34,974 bases of DNA, taken from assembly GCF_000566685.1 (NCBI RefSeq), contig NZ_AZQN01000014.1, forward strand, positions 1 to 34,974, given 5' to 3'. The notes under the pieces were generated by a model. The model worked only from the letters and a program-made list of their open reading frames with translations. It was not told the DNA's origin and did no database searches. The DNA comes from Dyadobacter tibetensis Y620-1 (GTDB lineage: Bacteria > Bacteroidota > Bacteroidia > Cytophagales > Spirosomataceae). Shown piece after piece: positions 1 through 8,240 of this stretch. How positions within the stretch are numbered: position 1 is the stretch's first letter; the number at the start of each line of letters is the position of its first letter. The position numbers and the translations under genes were made by a program.

Positions 1-17
1 TTGCCTATAACCTACAC

Positions 18-62
18 CCTAAATCGCCATCCTTTCATTATTTCCGCCCCGTTAGGGGTGGT
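18..62. repeat. 45-bp direct repeat, copy 1
   Basis: This 45-bp segment is identical to 402-446. It begins CCTAAATCGCCATCC and ends with the small palindrome CCCCGTTAGGGG plus TGGT. The 12-nt palindromic core could form a short hairpin, as in REP-like elements. Copy 1 continues into ATCTTAGTAG, a tail shared with the CCCCATCGGGG element at 98-124, whereas copy 2 runs straight into the heptamer array. Confidence 0.85.
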
Positions 63-401
63 ATCTTAGTAGCAAAAAAAATGACCGGTCGACATTAGAG
101 CCCCATCGGGGTGACATCTTAGTTATCATAAACGGCTTGGGTTATCGTCGGTCGGCCCTGGGCAGTAGGCTTCGAGATGCTGTCATTATTGCCGATTATG
201 GGAATTAGAGAAAGCGTTAAAGTTTGAAAGTTAAAGGTTAAAGGTTAAAGCCGGTCCGTCGGGCGGTTAAAAGCGCTGGGCCTATTGTCTCAATAGGTTA
301 AAGGTGTTAGGAGATAGGGATTAGCTAAAGCGTCAAAGCCTATTGCCTAACGCCTACAACCTAACGCCTATAACCTAACGCCTAATGCCTACAACCTACA
401 G

Positions 402-446
402 CCTAAATCGCCATCCTTTCATTATTTCCGCCCCGTTAGGGGTGGT
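402..446. repeat. 45-bp direct repeat, copy 2
   Basis: Perfect copy of 18-62, offset by 384 bp. Its right end abuts the first unit of the 21-bp array at 448, so the palindromic element sits at the array boundary. This may mark a recombination or duplication junction (inference). Confidence 0.85.
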
Positions 447-447
447 C

Positions 448-716
448 GCCTAATGCCTAACGCCTAACGCCTAATGCCTAACGCCTAACGCCTAATGCCT
501 AACGCCTAACGCCTAATGCCTAACGCCTAACGCCTAATGCCTAACGCCTAACGCCTAATGCCTAACGCCTAACGCCTAATGCCTAACGCCTAACGCCTAA
601 TGCCTAACGCCTAACGCCTAATGCCTAACGCCTAACGCCTAATGCCTAACGCCTAACGCCTAATGCCTAACGCCTAACGCCTAATGCCTAACGCCTAACG
701 CCTAATGCCTAACGCC
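448..716. repeat. Heptamer satellite with 21-bp higher-order period
   Basis: About 269 bp made almost entirely of the heptamers GCCTAAC and GCCTAAT in the fixed order T, C, C, giving close to 13 perfect 21-bp super-units. Because 7 and 3 are coprime, every super-unit contains a stop in all three frames of the plus strand (TAA) and all three of the minus strand (TAG), so the array blocks translation in all six frames. Degenerate copies continue to about 880. There are no spacers, so it is not a CRISPR. The lack of sequence drift between units suggests recent expansion or active homogenisation (inference). Confidence 0.95.
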
Positions 717-909
717 AATTGCCAATTGCCTAGAGCCTAACGCCTAATGCCTAACGCCTAACGCCTAATGCCTAACGCCTACAACCTAACGCGTTAAAGG
801 TTAAAGCCGTTTCGCCAGGCAGTTAAATGGGCTGGATCTAACGCCTAACGCCTACAACCTAACGCCTAACACCTAACGCCTACACCCTAGCTGGTTCACA
901 TTTAGTGGG

Positions 910-949
910 GCATAGTTTCTGGAAGGGTACCGCAAGGTGTAAACTATGC
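910..949 (-). other. Hairpin just downstream of the acyltransferase gene
   Basis: GCATAGTTT at 910-918 is the perfect reverse complement of AAACTATGC at 941-949, with a 22-nt loop. It lies 13 bp beyond the stop of the minus-strand acyltransferase gene and could be a transcript-end or mRNA-stability hairpin. No T-run follows in the minus direction, so a classical intrinsic terminator is not supported. Confidence 0.4.
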
Positions 950-961
950 TTTCCGTCGCTT

Positions 962-2104
962 CTAGGTTGATGCTTTTACAGGGACCTTATTTTTTCCACG
1001 CATTTCGAAATACTTTTTGACTTGAATCACAGGCTTTTCGTACAAATACCAGGAAGCTGTGGACAGCACGAGAAGTACTACTAAGCTTAACAATCTGGAA
1101 CTAAAATCGGTTAAAGAGAGAGTAACTCCAGCGAAACGCTGCATTAACTTCAGTATCAAAGGAACAAGAACCGCTGGAACCAACATATGAAAGACATAGA
1201 GTCCGTAACTGATTTTACCAATATATTTCAGACTACTATGATTGAGAATTCGACCAAATATATTTGAAAAACCGCCTTGATAACTGGCACCAACTACAAG
1301 AAATAAAGCTATAAGAGACATAGAGGTGCGGAAAAAAAGGACGGCTGCAAAGTTGCCCTGGCCAGTCAGACAGAATGTTACAAAAGAAATTAGTCCGATC
1401 AAACCCCCATACCGTGCGAATTTTATGAATCTTTCGGATGGATCCGCTTGAGTGGAAACGTATGCCCATAATGCGCCTAATCCGAATGCGTCCAAACAGG
1501 TGGGCATATGTACGCCTTCATTGATATTAAGGAGGTGTAATACCACTCTGGAACTGATACCTAGGCCGATCAAACCAATGATGGAGGACTTTAGGTAAGG
1601 TCTTGGGACGCTTAAGACTATAAATGGAAACAAAATGTAAAACTGTTCTTCCACCGCCAATGACCAAAAGGGAGATAATACATCAGACCAATCATGAAGA
1701 TACTCGATTAGGAAGTTGGAGGCATAGAGTATATAATAAGCAGGATAGGTATAAAACTGGGTGTTAATCGGGGAAATTATTGGGATATATTTTGCCAGCC
1801 ATACTGCGAGTAATACCAGATAATAAAGAGGAAATATTCTCAGCATTCTTCGTGCCATAAATACTTTATAGGCCTTGGCAATGCCTCCATGATCCATTTT
1901 TTCGCGATAGCTGAGTAATATTCTTGTGATCAGAAAGCCACTTAGGACAAAGAAGATGGTGACGCCTAAAGGGCCATTAGCCAGAATATTGACCCCTTCT
2001 CCTTCTGGGAACCAGTGAAAAATGAGTACTAAAATAATCGCAATTGCTCTTAGTCCATCTAGTTGGGAAATATAAGAGGTATTAATTTCCTTATCTTTTT
2101 TCAT
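962..2104 (-). CDS. Acyltransferase family 3 (OafA/YrhL-like) membrane protein
   Basis: This 380-residue integral inner-membrane protein has the hallmarks of acyltransferase family 3. They are an N-terminal QLDGLRAIAIILVLIFHW segment (residues about 15-32), which carries the conserved Arg and the His of the R-x10-H motif, then FFVLSGFLI (about 51-59) and FWSLAVEEQFYILFP (about 145-160). Family members move acetyl or other acyl groups from cytoplasmic donors onto sugars of O-antigen, exopolysaccharide or peptidoglycan. The size fits the stand-alone form without an SGNH domain. The ATG at 2104 lies directly before MKKDKEINTSYISQLDG, a normal cytosolic lead-in. It is divergent from the sigma-factor gene across a 276-bp gap and has no glycan biosynthesis neighbours, so its substrate cannot be deduced. 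Confidence 0.9.
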   Translation of the reverse strand: MKKDKEINTSYISQLDGLRAIAIILVLIFHWFPEGEGVNILANGPLGVTIFFVLSGFLITRILLSYREKMDHGGIAKAYKVFMARRMLRIFPLYYLVLLAVWLAKYIPIISPINTQFYTYPAYYILYASNFLIEYLHDWSDVLSPFWSLAVEEQFYILFPFIVLSVPRPYLKSSIIGLIGLGISSRVVLHLLNINEGVHMPTCLDAFGLGALWAYVSTQADPSERFIKFARYGGLIGLISFVTFCLTGQGNFAAVLFFRTSMSLIALFLVVGASYQGGFSNIFGRILNHSSLKYIGKISYGLYVFHMLVPAVLVPLILKLMQRFAGVTLSLTDFSSRLLSLVVLLVLSTASWYLYEKPVIQVKKYFEMRGKNKVPVKAST

Positions 2105-2380
2105 ATAAAGTTACCGTAGATCATAGCTATAAACTGCCAATTTAACTGTTTTTAAACGATATCTTGATAACAAGTAATCGCCTGATCCACTCCTGAAGGC
2201 CCGCTGATTTCATTATGTACCCTAAGGCTATGTGCTCAATATTCTTTTAAACTTGGATTTGATTAATTTTTATTAAATTTACTTTGAACTTTATGCAGAA
2301 AAACTATAATCATAGCAATGAATTTTTTTAGGCATAACAATTCCTTAAGTAGAACGAATATATGAGGGAAATTCTATAAA

Positions 2381-2995
2381 GTGAGGAAACGAGATTTAAA
2401 CATTGAAGAACAGTGTGAAAAAAAGCTGATGCAAGCCTGTGCAATGGGCGATAGAAAGGCCTATGCCCAGCTCTATACCACTTATCTCCCTGAAGCCTTG
2501 CGCTATGTTTATCTTTTTACCAAAAACTGGGAAGACAGTGAGGAACTGGTTCAGGAGCTGTTTGTTTCTATTTGGGAAAAGCGGACATTTTTATCGACTG
2601 TAGGGTCCTTCAGGGCCTATTTGTTTGGAATGGCTAAGCATAGAGTCATCGATTTTAGCCGACATCAAAAAGTTCAAGAGCGTTACAGAGATAGTCTTTG
2701 CGATAGGTCGTCTGCCTTTTGTGAGAACCAGGGAGACTACGCTTTACTATATAATCAGTATCAAGCCACAGCTCAGGAGGCCATTGCCCTTTTGCCTGAG
2801 AAACGTAGGGAAGTTTTTTCCCTTCGGATGGAAGGAGAACTATCCTTGGACGAAATTTCGGAGAAACTTTCAATTTCTAAATCGGTTGTGAAAAAACAAT
2901 TATATGCAGCCAATCAATTTGTTCGGGAATATTTGCGTAAGCATGCGGATATTGCAACGGACCTGATCTTACTGACCTACTTCCTTTTCCATTAG
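2381..2995 (+). CDS. ECF RNA polymerase sigma factor (FecI-like)
   Basis: 204-residue sigma-70 family protein of the extracytoplasmic-function class. Region 2 is visible at about residues 25-65 (AYAQLYTTY ... WEDSEELVQELFVSIWEKR). Region 4 with its helix-turn-helix lies at about 140-190 (LPEKRREVFSLRMEGELSLDEISEKLSISKSVVKKQL). The frame opens with GTG at 2381; an ATG at 2429 (residue 17, MQACAMGDRKAY) is a plausible alternative and would be closer to the usual family start. The FecR-type gene follows after 141 bp in the same direction, and a SusC with an STN domain lies beyond. This is the classic cell-surface signalling trio in Bacteroidota, so this factor probably directs transcription of the downstream sus-like genes. 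Confidence 0.92.
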   Translation: MRKRDLNIEEQCEKKLMQACAMGDRKAYAQLYTTYLPEALRYVYLFTKNWEDSEELVQELFVSIWEKRTFLSTVGSFRAYLFGMAKHRVIDFSRHQKVQERYRDSLCDRSSAFCENQGDYALLYNQYQATAQEAIALLPEKRREVFSLRMEGELSLDEISEKLSISKSVVKKQLYAANQFVREYLRKHADIATDLILLTYFLFH

Positions 2996-3120
2996 CGCTA
3001 CAAAGCGATATTGGTTCAATTATAACTGTCTTATTTAGAGGTGGGTATGTTATAATAAGCCCTTAGATGCAAAAAAATATGGAAATAATTTAAGTCTGAG
3101 GGGTTCTTTTACCTCGCCAC

Positions 3121-3137
3121 TACGTCTTTCTGACGTA
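3121..3137 (+). promoter_or_regulatory. Possible start-site hairpin of the fecR-like gene
   Basis: TACGTC at 3121-3126 and GACGTA at 3132-3137 form a 6-bp inverted repeat with a 5-nt loop. The right arm ends on the first base of the ATG at 3137, so if formed in mRNA it would lie against the translation start. The stem is short and may be fortuitous. Confidence 0.25.
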
Positions 3138-4375
3138 TGGATAAATCGCAACAAATATCATTTCTAAAACGCTATGCTGCTAACCAGCATAGTCCAGAAG
3201 AACATACCAATTTTTTGGAATGGTTTCATACCCTTTCCGAAGAGGATGCCTCGGCCGTGATGGACCTCTATGCAAGTGTAGTTTCCTCCGCTGAACATCC
3301 TATTCCCGTGGATAAGCAGCTGTTGCAAAATAGAATCGAGCAGGACTTAGATTACACTGATGGTGTCCTGATTGAAACCTCGAAGGGAATAGGCATAAAC
3401 TGGTCGAGAATATGGCGTTTTGCCTCGGCAGCCATTATATTATGCATAATGGGTTTGGGGTATTTTATATATCGAAAGTCACAAAATGAACCCCAATTGG
3501 ATCATCGCACTGCTTTGACAGAGGATATTCTCCCGGGTGGGAATCGAGCCGTTTTAACATTAGGAGATGGTTCTAAAATTGTGCTGAACGATGCGGAGGC
3601 CGGCGAAATAGCGCGTCAGGAGGGCGTACAAATCAGTAAGATCGCCGATGGTCAATTGCGGTATGCAGCTGTTTCATCAGCAGAAAAACTGGAAAAGGCG
3701 TTTATAAATGAAATAAGAACGCCTAAGGCCGGGCAGTATCGCATTGAGTTATCGGATGGTACAAAAGTATGGCTTAACTCAGCCTCTTCTATTAGGTTTC
3801 CAGCCAGTTTTGATAATCGGGCAAGGAAAGTTGAGATCACTGGTGAGGTTTATTTCGAGGTGGCAGGGCGTTATCATTCTGGCAAGAAGGTGCCATTCCA
3901 GGTTTATAGTAAGAGACAAAAAATTGAAGTTCTGGGCACCCATTTCAATATTCAATCATATGAAGACGAAACAGCAATAAGGACCACCCTTTTAGAAGGA
4001 AGTGTACGGGTGACAACCCTGGCAGCAGAGAAAGGTATGAGCGCCGATTCTGTTCTTTTAAAGCCAGGGGAGCAAGCCATTTACCGTACCCAGCTAGGGC
4101 CCATATCAGTCCAAAAAGTGGATGCCGAAGCGGCAGTGGCCTGGAAAACAGGATATTTCAAATTTAAGGATACTGAAATTCAGGAAGTAATGAGACAATT
4201 AGCCCGGTGGTACGACCTCGAGGTCGCGTACATTGGGACGCTTCCACAGGATCAATTCACAGGATATATATCTAAAAACGTCGCCATTTCTCAAGTTCTG
4301 AATATCCTTGAAGAAGGTGGAGGCGTTCGCTTTTCACTTCAAGGTAAGCAAGTGGAAGTTTATAACAAATATTAA
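3137..4375 (+). CDS. FecR-family anti-sigma factor with DUF4974
   Basis: 412-residue single-pass membrane regulator. Residues 1-90 form the cytosolic sigma-binding part, residues about 95-112 (FASAAIILCIMGLGYFIY) the membrane segment, and residues about 190-300 the periplasmic FecR domain (IRTPKAGQYRIELSDGTKV, GEVYFEVAG, VLGTHFNI, LLEGSVRV). The C-terminal part from about 338 (GYFKFKDTEIQEVMRQLARWY) matches the DUF4974 domain common in Bacteroidota FecR proteins. It should hold the upstream sigma factor inactive until the STN domain of the neighbouring SusC reports substrate binding through the periplasm (family knowledge). Family length is normal and nothing is missing. Confidence 0.93.
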   Translation: MDKSQQISFLKRYAANQHSPEEHTNFLEWFHTLSEEDASAVMDLYASVVSSAEHPIPVDKQLLQNRIEQDLDYTDGVLIETSKGIGINWSRIWRFASAAIILCIMGLGYFIYRKSQNEPQLDHRTALTEDILPGGNRAVLTLGDGSKIVLNDAEAGEIARQEGVQISKIADGQLRYAAVSSAEKLEKAFINEIRTPKAGQYRIELSDGTKVWLNSASSIRFPASFDNRARKVEITGEVYFEVAGRYHSGKKVPFQVYSKRQKIEVLGTHFNIQSYEDETAIRTTLLEGSVRVTTLAAEKGMSADSVLLKPGEQAIYRTQLGPISVQKVDAEAAVAWKTGYFKFKDTEIQEVMRQLARWYDLEVAYIGTLPQDQFTGYISKNVAISQVLNILEEGGGVRFSLQGKQVEVYNKY

Positions 4376-4450
4376 TATTTTAATAGCTACGTAAATAAAA
4401 TCTAATAGTTATGAAACACAAATAACCCTTTCAATAAGAAATTAATATTG

Positions 4451-4509
4451 GAGAAGCCGCTTTGGAGAAGCCGCTTTGGAAAAGCCGCTTTGGAACTGAC
4501 TCCAAAGCG
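4451..4509 (+). repeat. Three 14-bp direct repeats with a complementary arm
   Basis: Between fecR and susC there are three consecutive 14-bp units of the form GAGAAGCCGCTTTG (the third has GAAAAG). They are followed at 4501-4509 by TCCAAAGCG. This is the exact reverse complement of CGCTTTGGA in the third unit (4486-4494), giving a 9-bp stem with a 6-nt loop, and the first two units offer the same arm. The 5' leader could therefore adopt alternative hairpins. No U-tract follows, so it is not a standard terminator. Confidence 0.7.
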
Positions 4510-4561
4510 ACCGGTCAGAATACTCCCTGCCAGGAGATAAACTGACGAGGCGGTCAATCGA

Positions 4562-4594
4562 TTTGAAAGTCCTACTTATTGCGAAATAGATTCT
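4562..4594 (+). promoter_or_regulatory. Tentative Bacteroidota-type promoter for susC
   Basis: TTTG at 4562-4565 is followed after 21 nt by TAGATTCT at 4587-4594, an imperfect match to the Bacteroidota primary sigma pattern TTTG-N19-21-TAnnTTTG. It would place the transcription start about 20 nt before the ATG at 4623. If the operon is instead driven by the upstream ECF factor, the real promoter would lie elsewhere in 4376-4622. Confidence 0.25.
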
Positions 4595-4622
4595 TTTCAC
4601 GTTAACCAACCCTTGTAAAAGT

Positions 4623-7600
4623 ATGAAATATGCTTTACTAAATCAATGTAGATCCACGGCCAGATGCACCCGATGGCGGAAAGTCATAAGGACTGCTGGC
4701 CCCACTCACTCCCAGTTCAAACTTATAAGGACCATGAAGCTAACTGCCTTCTTCTTATTGGCTGTCTTTATGCAAGTCAGTGCGGCCGTATATTCTCAGA
4801 CCGTTAGACTTAACGAGCATAAAAGCGGACTCGAAAAAGTTTTCAACGAAATTAGAAAACAGACCGGATATAATTTTTTGTATAACAGTCGGCTTCTAAG
4901 AAATACGGATCCTGTTAACATAAAGGCAGAGAATGAGCCCTTACACCGGGTATTGGATCAGATTTTTGAAAACCAGCCCCTCACGTATTCCATTATCGAG
5001 CGTACGATTGTGGTTAAGAAGAAGAAGAGCCTATTAGAAAGTCTGATGCCTATTAAAGTTCAGGAAAATATGTCAACAACCGTTCCGAATAAACCTGAAA
5101 TGGCTTCTGTGGATCGATTAGGCACACGAGTAATCACCCCGCTTATTATGGATAATGAGGTAACGGGGGTCGTTACAGATGAAAAAGGAGAGGCACTTCC
5201 TGGCGTAAGCATTGTGATCAAAGGCCTGCAAAAGGGAACTACTACCGATATGTATGGACGCTTTAAGCTTGCTGTTCCCCAAACTTCTTCGGTGTTAATC
5301 TTTTCTTTTGTAGGGTATCTAACTCAAGAGGTGATGGTAGGAAATCGTAATGCTCTTCAGATTGCATTGGTTGTAGATACCAAGGCCCTTGACGAAGTTG
5401 TAGTGGTAGGATATGGAGAGATGAAAAGGGCCGACCTGACCACCGCCCAAACTTCTGTTTCTGCCAAAGAAATTTCACGCACGGTTAATACGACCCTCGA
5501 ACAGGCTATTCAGGGTAGGACTGCTGGCGTCTACATTACCCAGAATTCGGGTCAACCGGGGGGAGGTATTTCCGTAAATATCCGGGGTGTCAACTCTATA
5601 AATGGCTCTAATGAGCCCTTGTATGTCATTGATGGTGTGCAAATTCCTGGCGAAACGGCTGCTTTCGGGGCACAGAGTTCTTCCAATCCCTTAGCCGGAC
5701 TTAATCCAGCCGATATAGAATCGATTGAGGTCCTGCAGGGGCCTTCAGCTACGGCCATATATGGTTCGAGAGCTACGAATGGGGTATTATTGATCACTAC
5801 CAAAAGAGGCAAAGCGGGTGATTCGAAGATCAGCTACGGCCTGCAATATAGCATCCAGACCCCTCCTAAGCGGCTGGATGTTCTCAACCTTCGGCAATAT
5901 GCCCAAATGGTAGGTGAATATCACGACGTGGCAGGAGGAACGACGCCCGAAGAGTTTTTGGACCCGTCTTTATTGGGAGAAGGTACCGACTGGCAGAAGG
6001 AGCTCTTTGAAAATGCAGTGATGGCCAAGCATCAGCTGAGTTTGAGCGGAGGCAATGATCGTACTACCTACTATCTTTCGGGTGAATATCTCAATCAGGA
6101 AGGGGTGGCAATAGGATCGGGTTTCGACCGATATGGGTTTCGGCTCAACCTGGATAATAAACCTCGGAAATGGCTATCCTTGGGTGCAAATTTGAGTTTT
6201 AATCAAACTAATGAAAATCTCACCACCAGTCAGGAAAATATTATTGCCAATGCCCTACGACTTACACCGCAGGTGCCTGTAAGAAATGTGGACGGAAGTT
6301 GGGGTGGTGGCGATGAAAATAATGGTGCTAACCAATATGCTCCTGTCAATCCTATTGCAATAGCGAACCTTACCACCAACAAACTGGTGAGGCGACAATT
6401 TTTAGGAGGGCTCAGCGTAGGTGTTGAACTCGCCAAAGGCTTAAGGTTTAGAACTTCTTTTAATACAAATTTAGGTTTTGCTAATTCCGATTATTATATC
6501 CCCACCTATAAAATAGGCTGGGCAGAGAACGTGACAGCAAGGCTTAACCAAGGGAGAAATGTCAATACCTATTGGAACTGGAATCAGCTGCTGGAGTATA
6601 ATAATCAATTCGGAAAGCACAGTGTCAACCTCATGGTTAGTCATGAGGCACAGGAGTCGACTTGGAAAAATATGAGCGCCTCCCGTACAGGCTTCTTAAC
6701 CGACGATGTGCTCGATCTGGAGGCTGGTGATGTTCTGACAGCGAGTAACAGTGGTGGATCAGGAACCTGGGGTATGGAGTCTTATCTTGGTCGATTGAAT
6801 TATAATTATGATGATCGTTATATTTTGATGGGAACTGTTCGTCGGGATGGATCGGCCAATTTTGGAAAGGATAATAAATGGGGGATGTTCCCTTCGGTAT
6901 CTGCTGCCTGGAGGATATCTCAGGAATCCTTTTTTAGCATACCTTTTATCAATGAGCTGAAGCTCCGTTTTGAAACCGGTATTACGGGGAATCAAGGGGG
7001 AAGTGGGGGGATTTATTCGCCCATGGGAACCGGAGCAACACCCACCGGTACCGGCTTTTTGCCAACTAAATACAGCAACCAGGGATTGAAGTGGGAGGAA
7101 ACTAAAACCAATAATATCGGTATTAACGTTGCCTTCCTGGAAAACAGAATTCAGTTTGAATTTGATTATTATGTAAAAAACACGGACAATCTATTGATGA
7201 CCCAGCCCCTTCCTTGGTATATGGGTACCAATGGTACTGGTTCTGTAGGGGCGCCTACCGTGAATATCGGAGCATTGCAAAATAAGGGTTTTGGCTTTTC
7301 TTTAAACACCACAAATGTTAATAAAGGTGGATTCAAATGGGAAACGAATTTTAATATTTCTAGTTTCAAAACCAAAATCAAGTCTTTCTATTCCGACAAG
7401 GCTTTCGTCGATCGTACCTCCTGGTGGCTGTCGGACTGGACACAACGCTCCGAAGTGGGGAAAGCACCGTGGCTGTTTAGAGGATATAGAGAAGTGGGGA
7501 TTTTTCAGAACATAGCAGAAGTAGAATCCAGCCCACGCCCCATCGACAATCAGGGAGAATTACTTCCTGTTAATGAAGATAATATCTGGGTAGGCGACGT

Positions 7601-8228
7601 GAAATTCGGCGATCTCAATAACGATGGCCTCATCAATGAGCAGGATCTGACTACGATAGGAAATCCCTGGCCAAAGTTATTTGCGGGCTTAACCAATACC
7701 TTTACTTACAAAGGTTTCGATCTGAGTTTGCTCTTTACTTCCACCTATGGCAATGACATTTATAATTATTTGGCCAAACTCAATACCAATACCAATCACC
7801 TGAATTTAAGCCGAAATATGATGGTACATGCCATGAATTATGCTAAACCGGTGACCAATGATAATGGTGAGGTAGTTCTCGCAAATCCGGATACAGATGT
7901 GCCCAGAATTTCCAATGGTCCGAATGGAAATTTTACCAGGCATACGGATAAATGGGTAGAAGATGGCTCCTTTATTCGGCTCAAGAATATAACCCTGACT
8001 TATAATGTACCCTCTTCTTTTATGAACAAACAGAAAGTAGTGAAAGGGGCAAGATTTTCCATAGGGGCACAAAATGTCTGGACCCTTACGCGCTATTCCG
8101 GTTTTGATCCTGAGGTAGGGGCCTACGTATCCCGGGACGCCAGTCCTGGAAATCAGGCAATTGGATTAGATTTTGGGCGCTATCCTTTAACGCCGGTATA
8201 TACATTTAGCCTTGGTCTTGACTTTTAA
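4623..8228 (+). CDS. SusC/RagA TonB-dependent outer-membrane receptor with STN domain
   Basis: 1201-residue outer-membrane oligosaccharide importer. Visible parts in order: basic leader and signal peptide (hydrophobic core 39-55, likely cut near VYSQ), STN secretin/TonB N-terminal domain (about 62-131), carboxypeptidase regulatory-like domain (about 179-258), DEVVVVGYG signature (257-265), TonB plug (about 270-390, including VNIRGVNSINGSNEPLYVIDG), and the 22-strand barrel to the end. The STN domain marks a receptor that signals to a FecR protein, which lies just upstream. The annotated ATG gives a 37-residue pre-leader, common in STN-type SusC; the ATG at 4734 (MKLTAFFLL) is an alternative start. 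The susD gene follows after 12 bp. Confidence 0.95.
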   Translation: MKYALLNQCRSTARCTRWRKVIRTAGPTHSQFKLIRTMKLTAFFLLAVFMQVSAAVYSQTVRLNEHKSGLEKVFNEIRKQTGYNFLYNSRLLRNTDPVNIKAENEPLHRVLDQIFENQPLTYSIIERTIVVKKKKSLLESLMPIKVQENMSTTVPNKPEMASVDRLGTRVITPLIMDNEVTGVVTDEKGEALPGVSIVIKGLQKGTTTDMYGRFKLAVPQTSSVLIFSFVGYLTQEVMVGNRNALQIALVVDTKALDEVVVVGYGEMKRADLTTAQTSVSAKEISRTVNTTLEQAIQGRTAGVYITQNSGQPGGGISVNIRGVNSINGSNEPLYVIDGVQIPGETAAFGAQSSSNPLAGLNPADIESIEVLQGPSATAIYGSRATNGVLLITTKRGKAGDSKISYGLQYSIQTPPKRLDVLNLRQYAQMVGEYHDVAGGTTPEEFLDPSLLGEGTDWQKELFENAVMAKHQLSLSGGNDRTTYYLSGEYLNQEGVAIGSGFDRYGFRLNLDNKPRKWLSLGANLSFNQTNENLTTSQENIIANALRLTPQVPVRNVDGSWGGGDENNGANQYAPVNPIAIANLTTNKLVRRQFLGGLSVGVELAKGLRFRTSFNTNLGFANSDYYIPTYKIGWAENVTARLNQGRNVNTYWNWNQLLEYNNQFGKHSVNLMVSHEAQESTWKNMSASRTGFLTDDVLDLEAGDVLTASNSGGSGTWGMESYLGRLNYNYDDRYILMGTVRRDGSANFGKDNKWGMFPSVSAAWRISQESFFSIPFINELKLRFETGITGNQGGSGGIYSPMGTGATPTGTGFLPTKYSNQGLKWEETKTNNIGINVAFLENRIQFEFDYYVKNTDNLLMTQPLPWYMGTNGTGSVGAPTVNIGALQNKGFGFSLNTTNVNKGGFKWETNFNISSFKTKIKSFYSDKAFVDRTSWWLSDWTQRSEVGKAPWLFRGYREVGIFQNIAEVESSPRPIDNQGELLPVNEDNIWVGDVKFGDLNNDGLINEQDLTTIGNPWPKLFAGLTNTFTYKGFDLSLLFTSTYGNDIYNYLAKLNTNTNHLNLSRNMMVHAMNYAKPVTNDNGEVVLANPDTDVPRISNGPNGNFTRHTDKWVEDGSFIRLKNITLTYNVPSSFMNKQKVVKGARFSIGAQNVWTLTRYSGFDPEVGAYVSRDASPGNQAIGLDFGRYPLTPVYTFSLGLDF

Positions 8229-8240
8229 AATTTATTCCCG

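Larger units (their letters stand above)
1..890. repeat. Intergenic repeat mosaic, no gene
   Basis: No credible coding region is visible in this stretch. It is a patchwork of short repeated words: GCCTAAC/GCCTAAT heptamers, GTTAAAG heptamers (about 216-255 and 793-807), variants such as CCTACAACCTA, and GC-rich palindromic cores with the form CCCC-N3/4-GGGG at 47-58, 101-112 and 431-442. Two of the cores are followed by a TGRYATCTTAGT-like tail (near 57-71 and 109-123). The GTTAAAG blocks run into a core such as GGTCCGTCGGGCGG followed by TTAAA, and the same arrangement recurs inverted at 24940-25030. Such mosaics look like the intergenic short tandem repeats reported in some Bacteroidota and the heptanucleotide STRR sequences of cyanobacteria; function is unknown. 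Confidence 0.85.

Noticed and set aside
448..716. Array resembling a CRISPR
   Set aside because: The repeats are contiguous heptamers with no unique spacers, and no cas genes are near.
4486..4509. Intrinsic terminator after fecR
   Set aside because: The stem is good, but no T-run follows, so only a structural or regulatory hairpin is supported.
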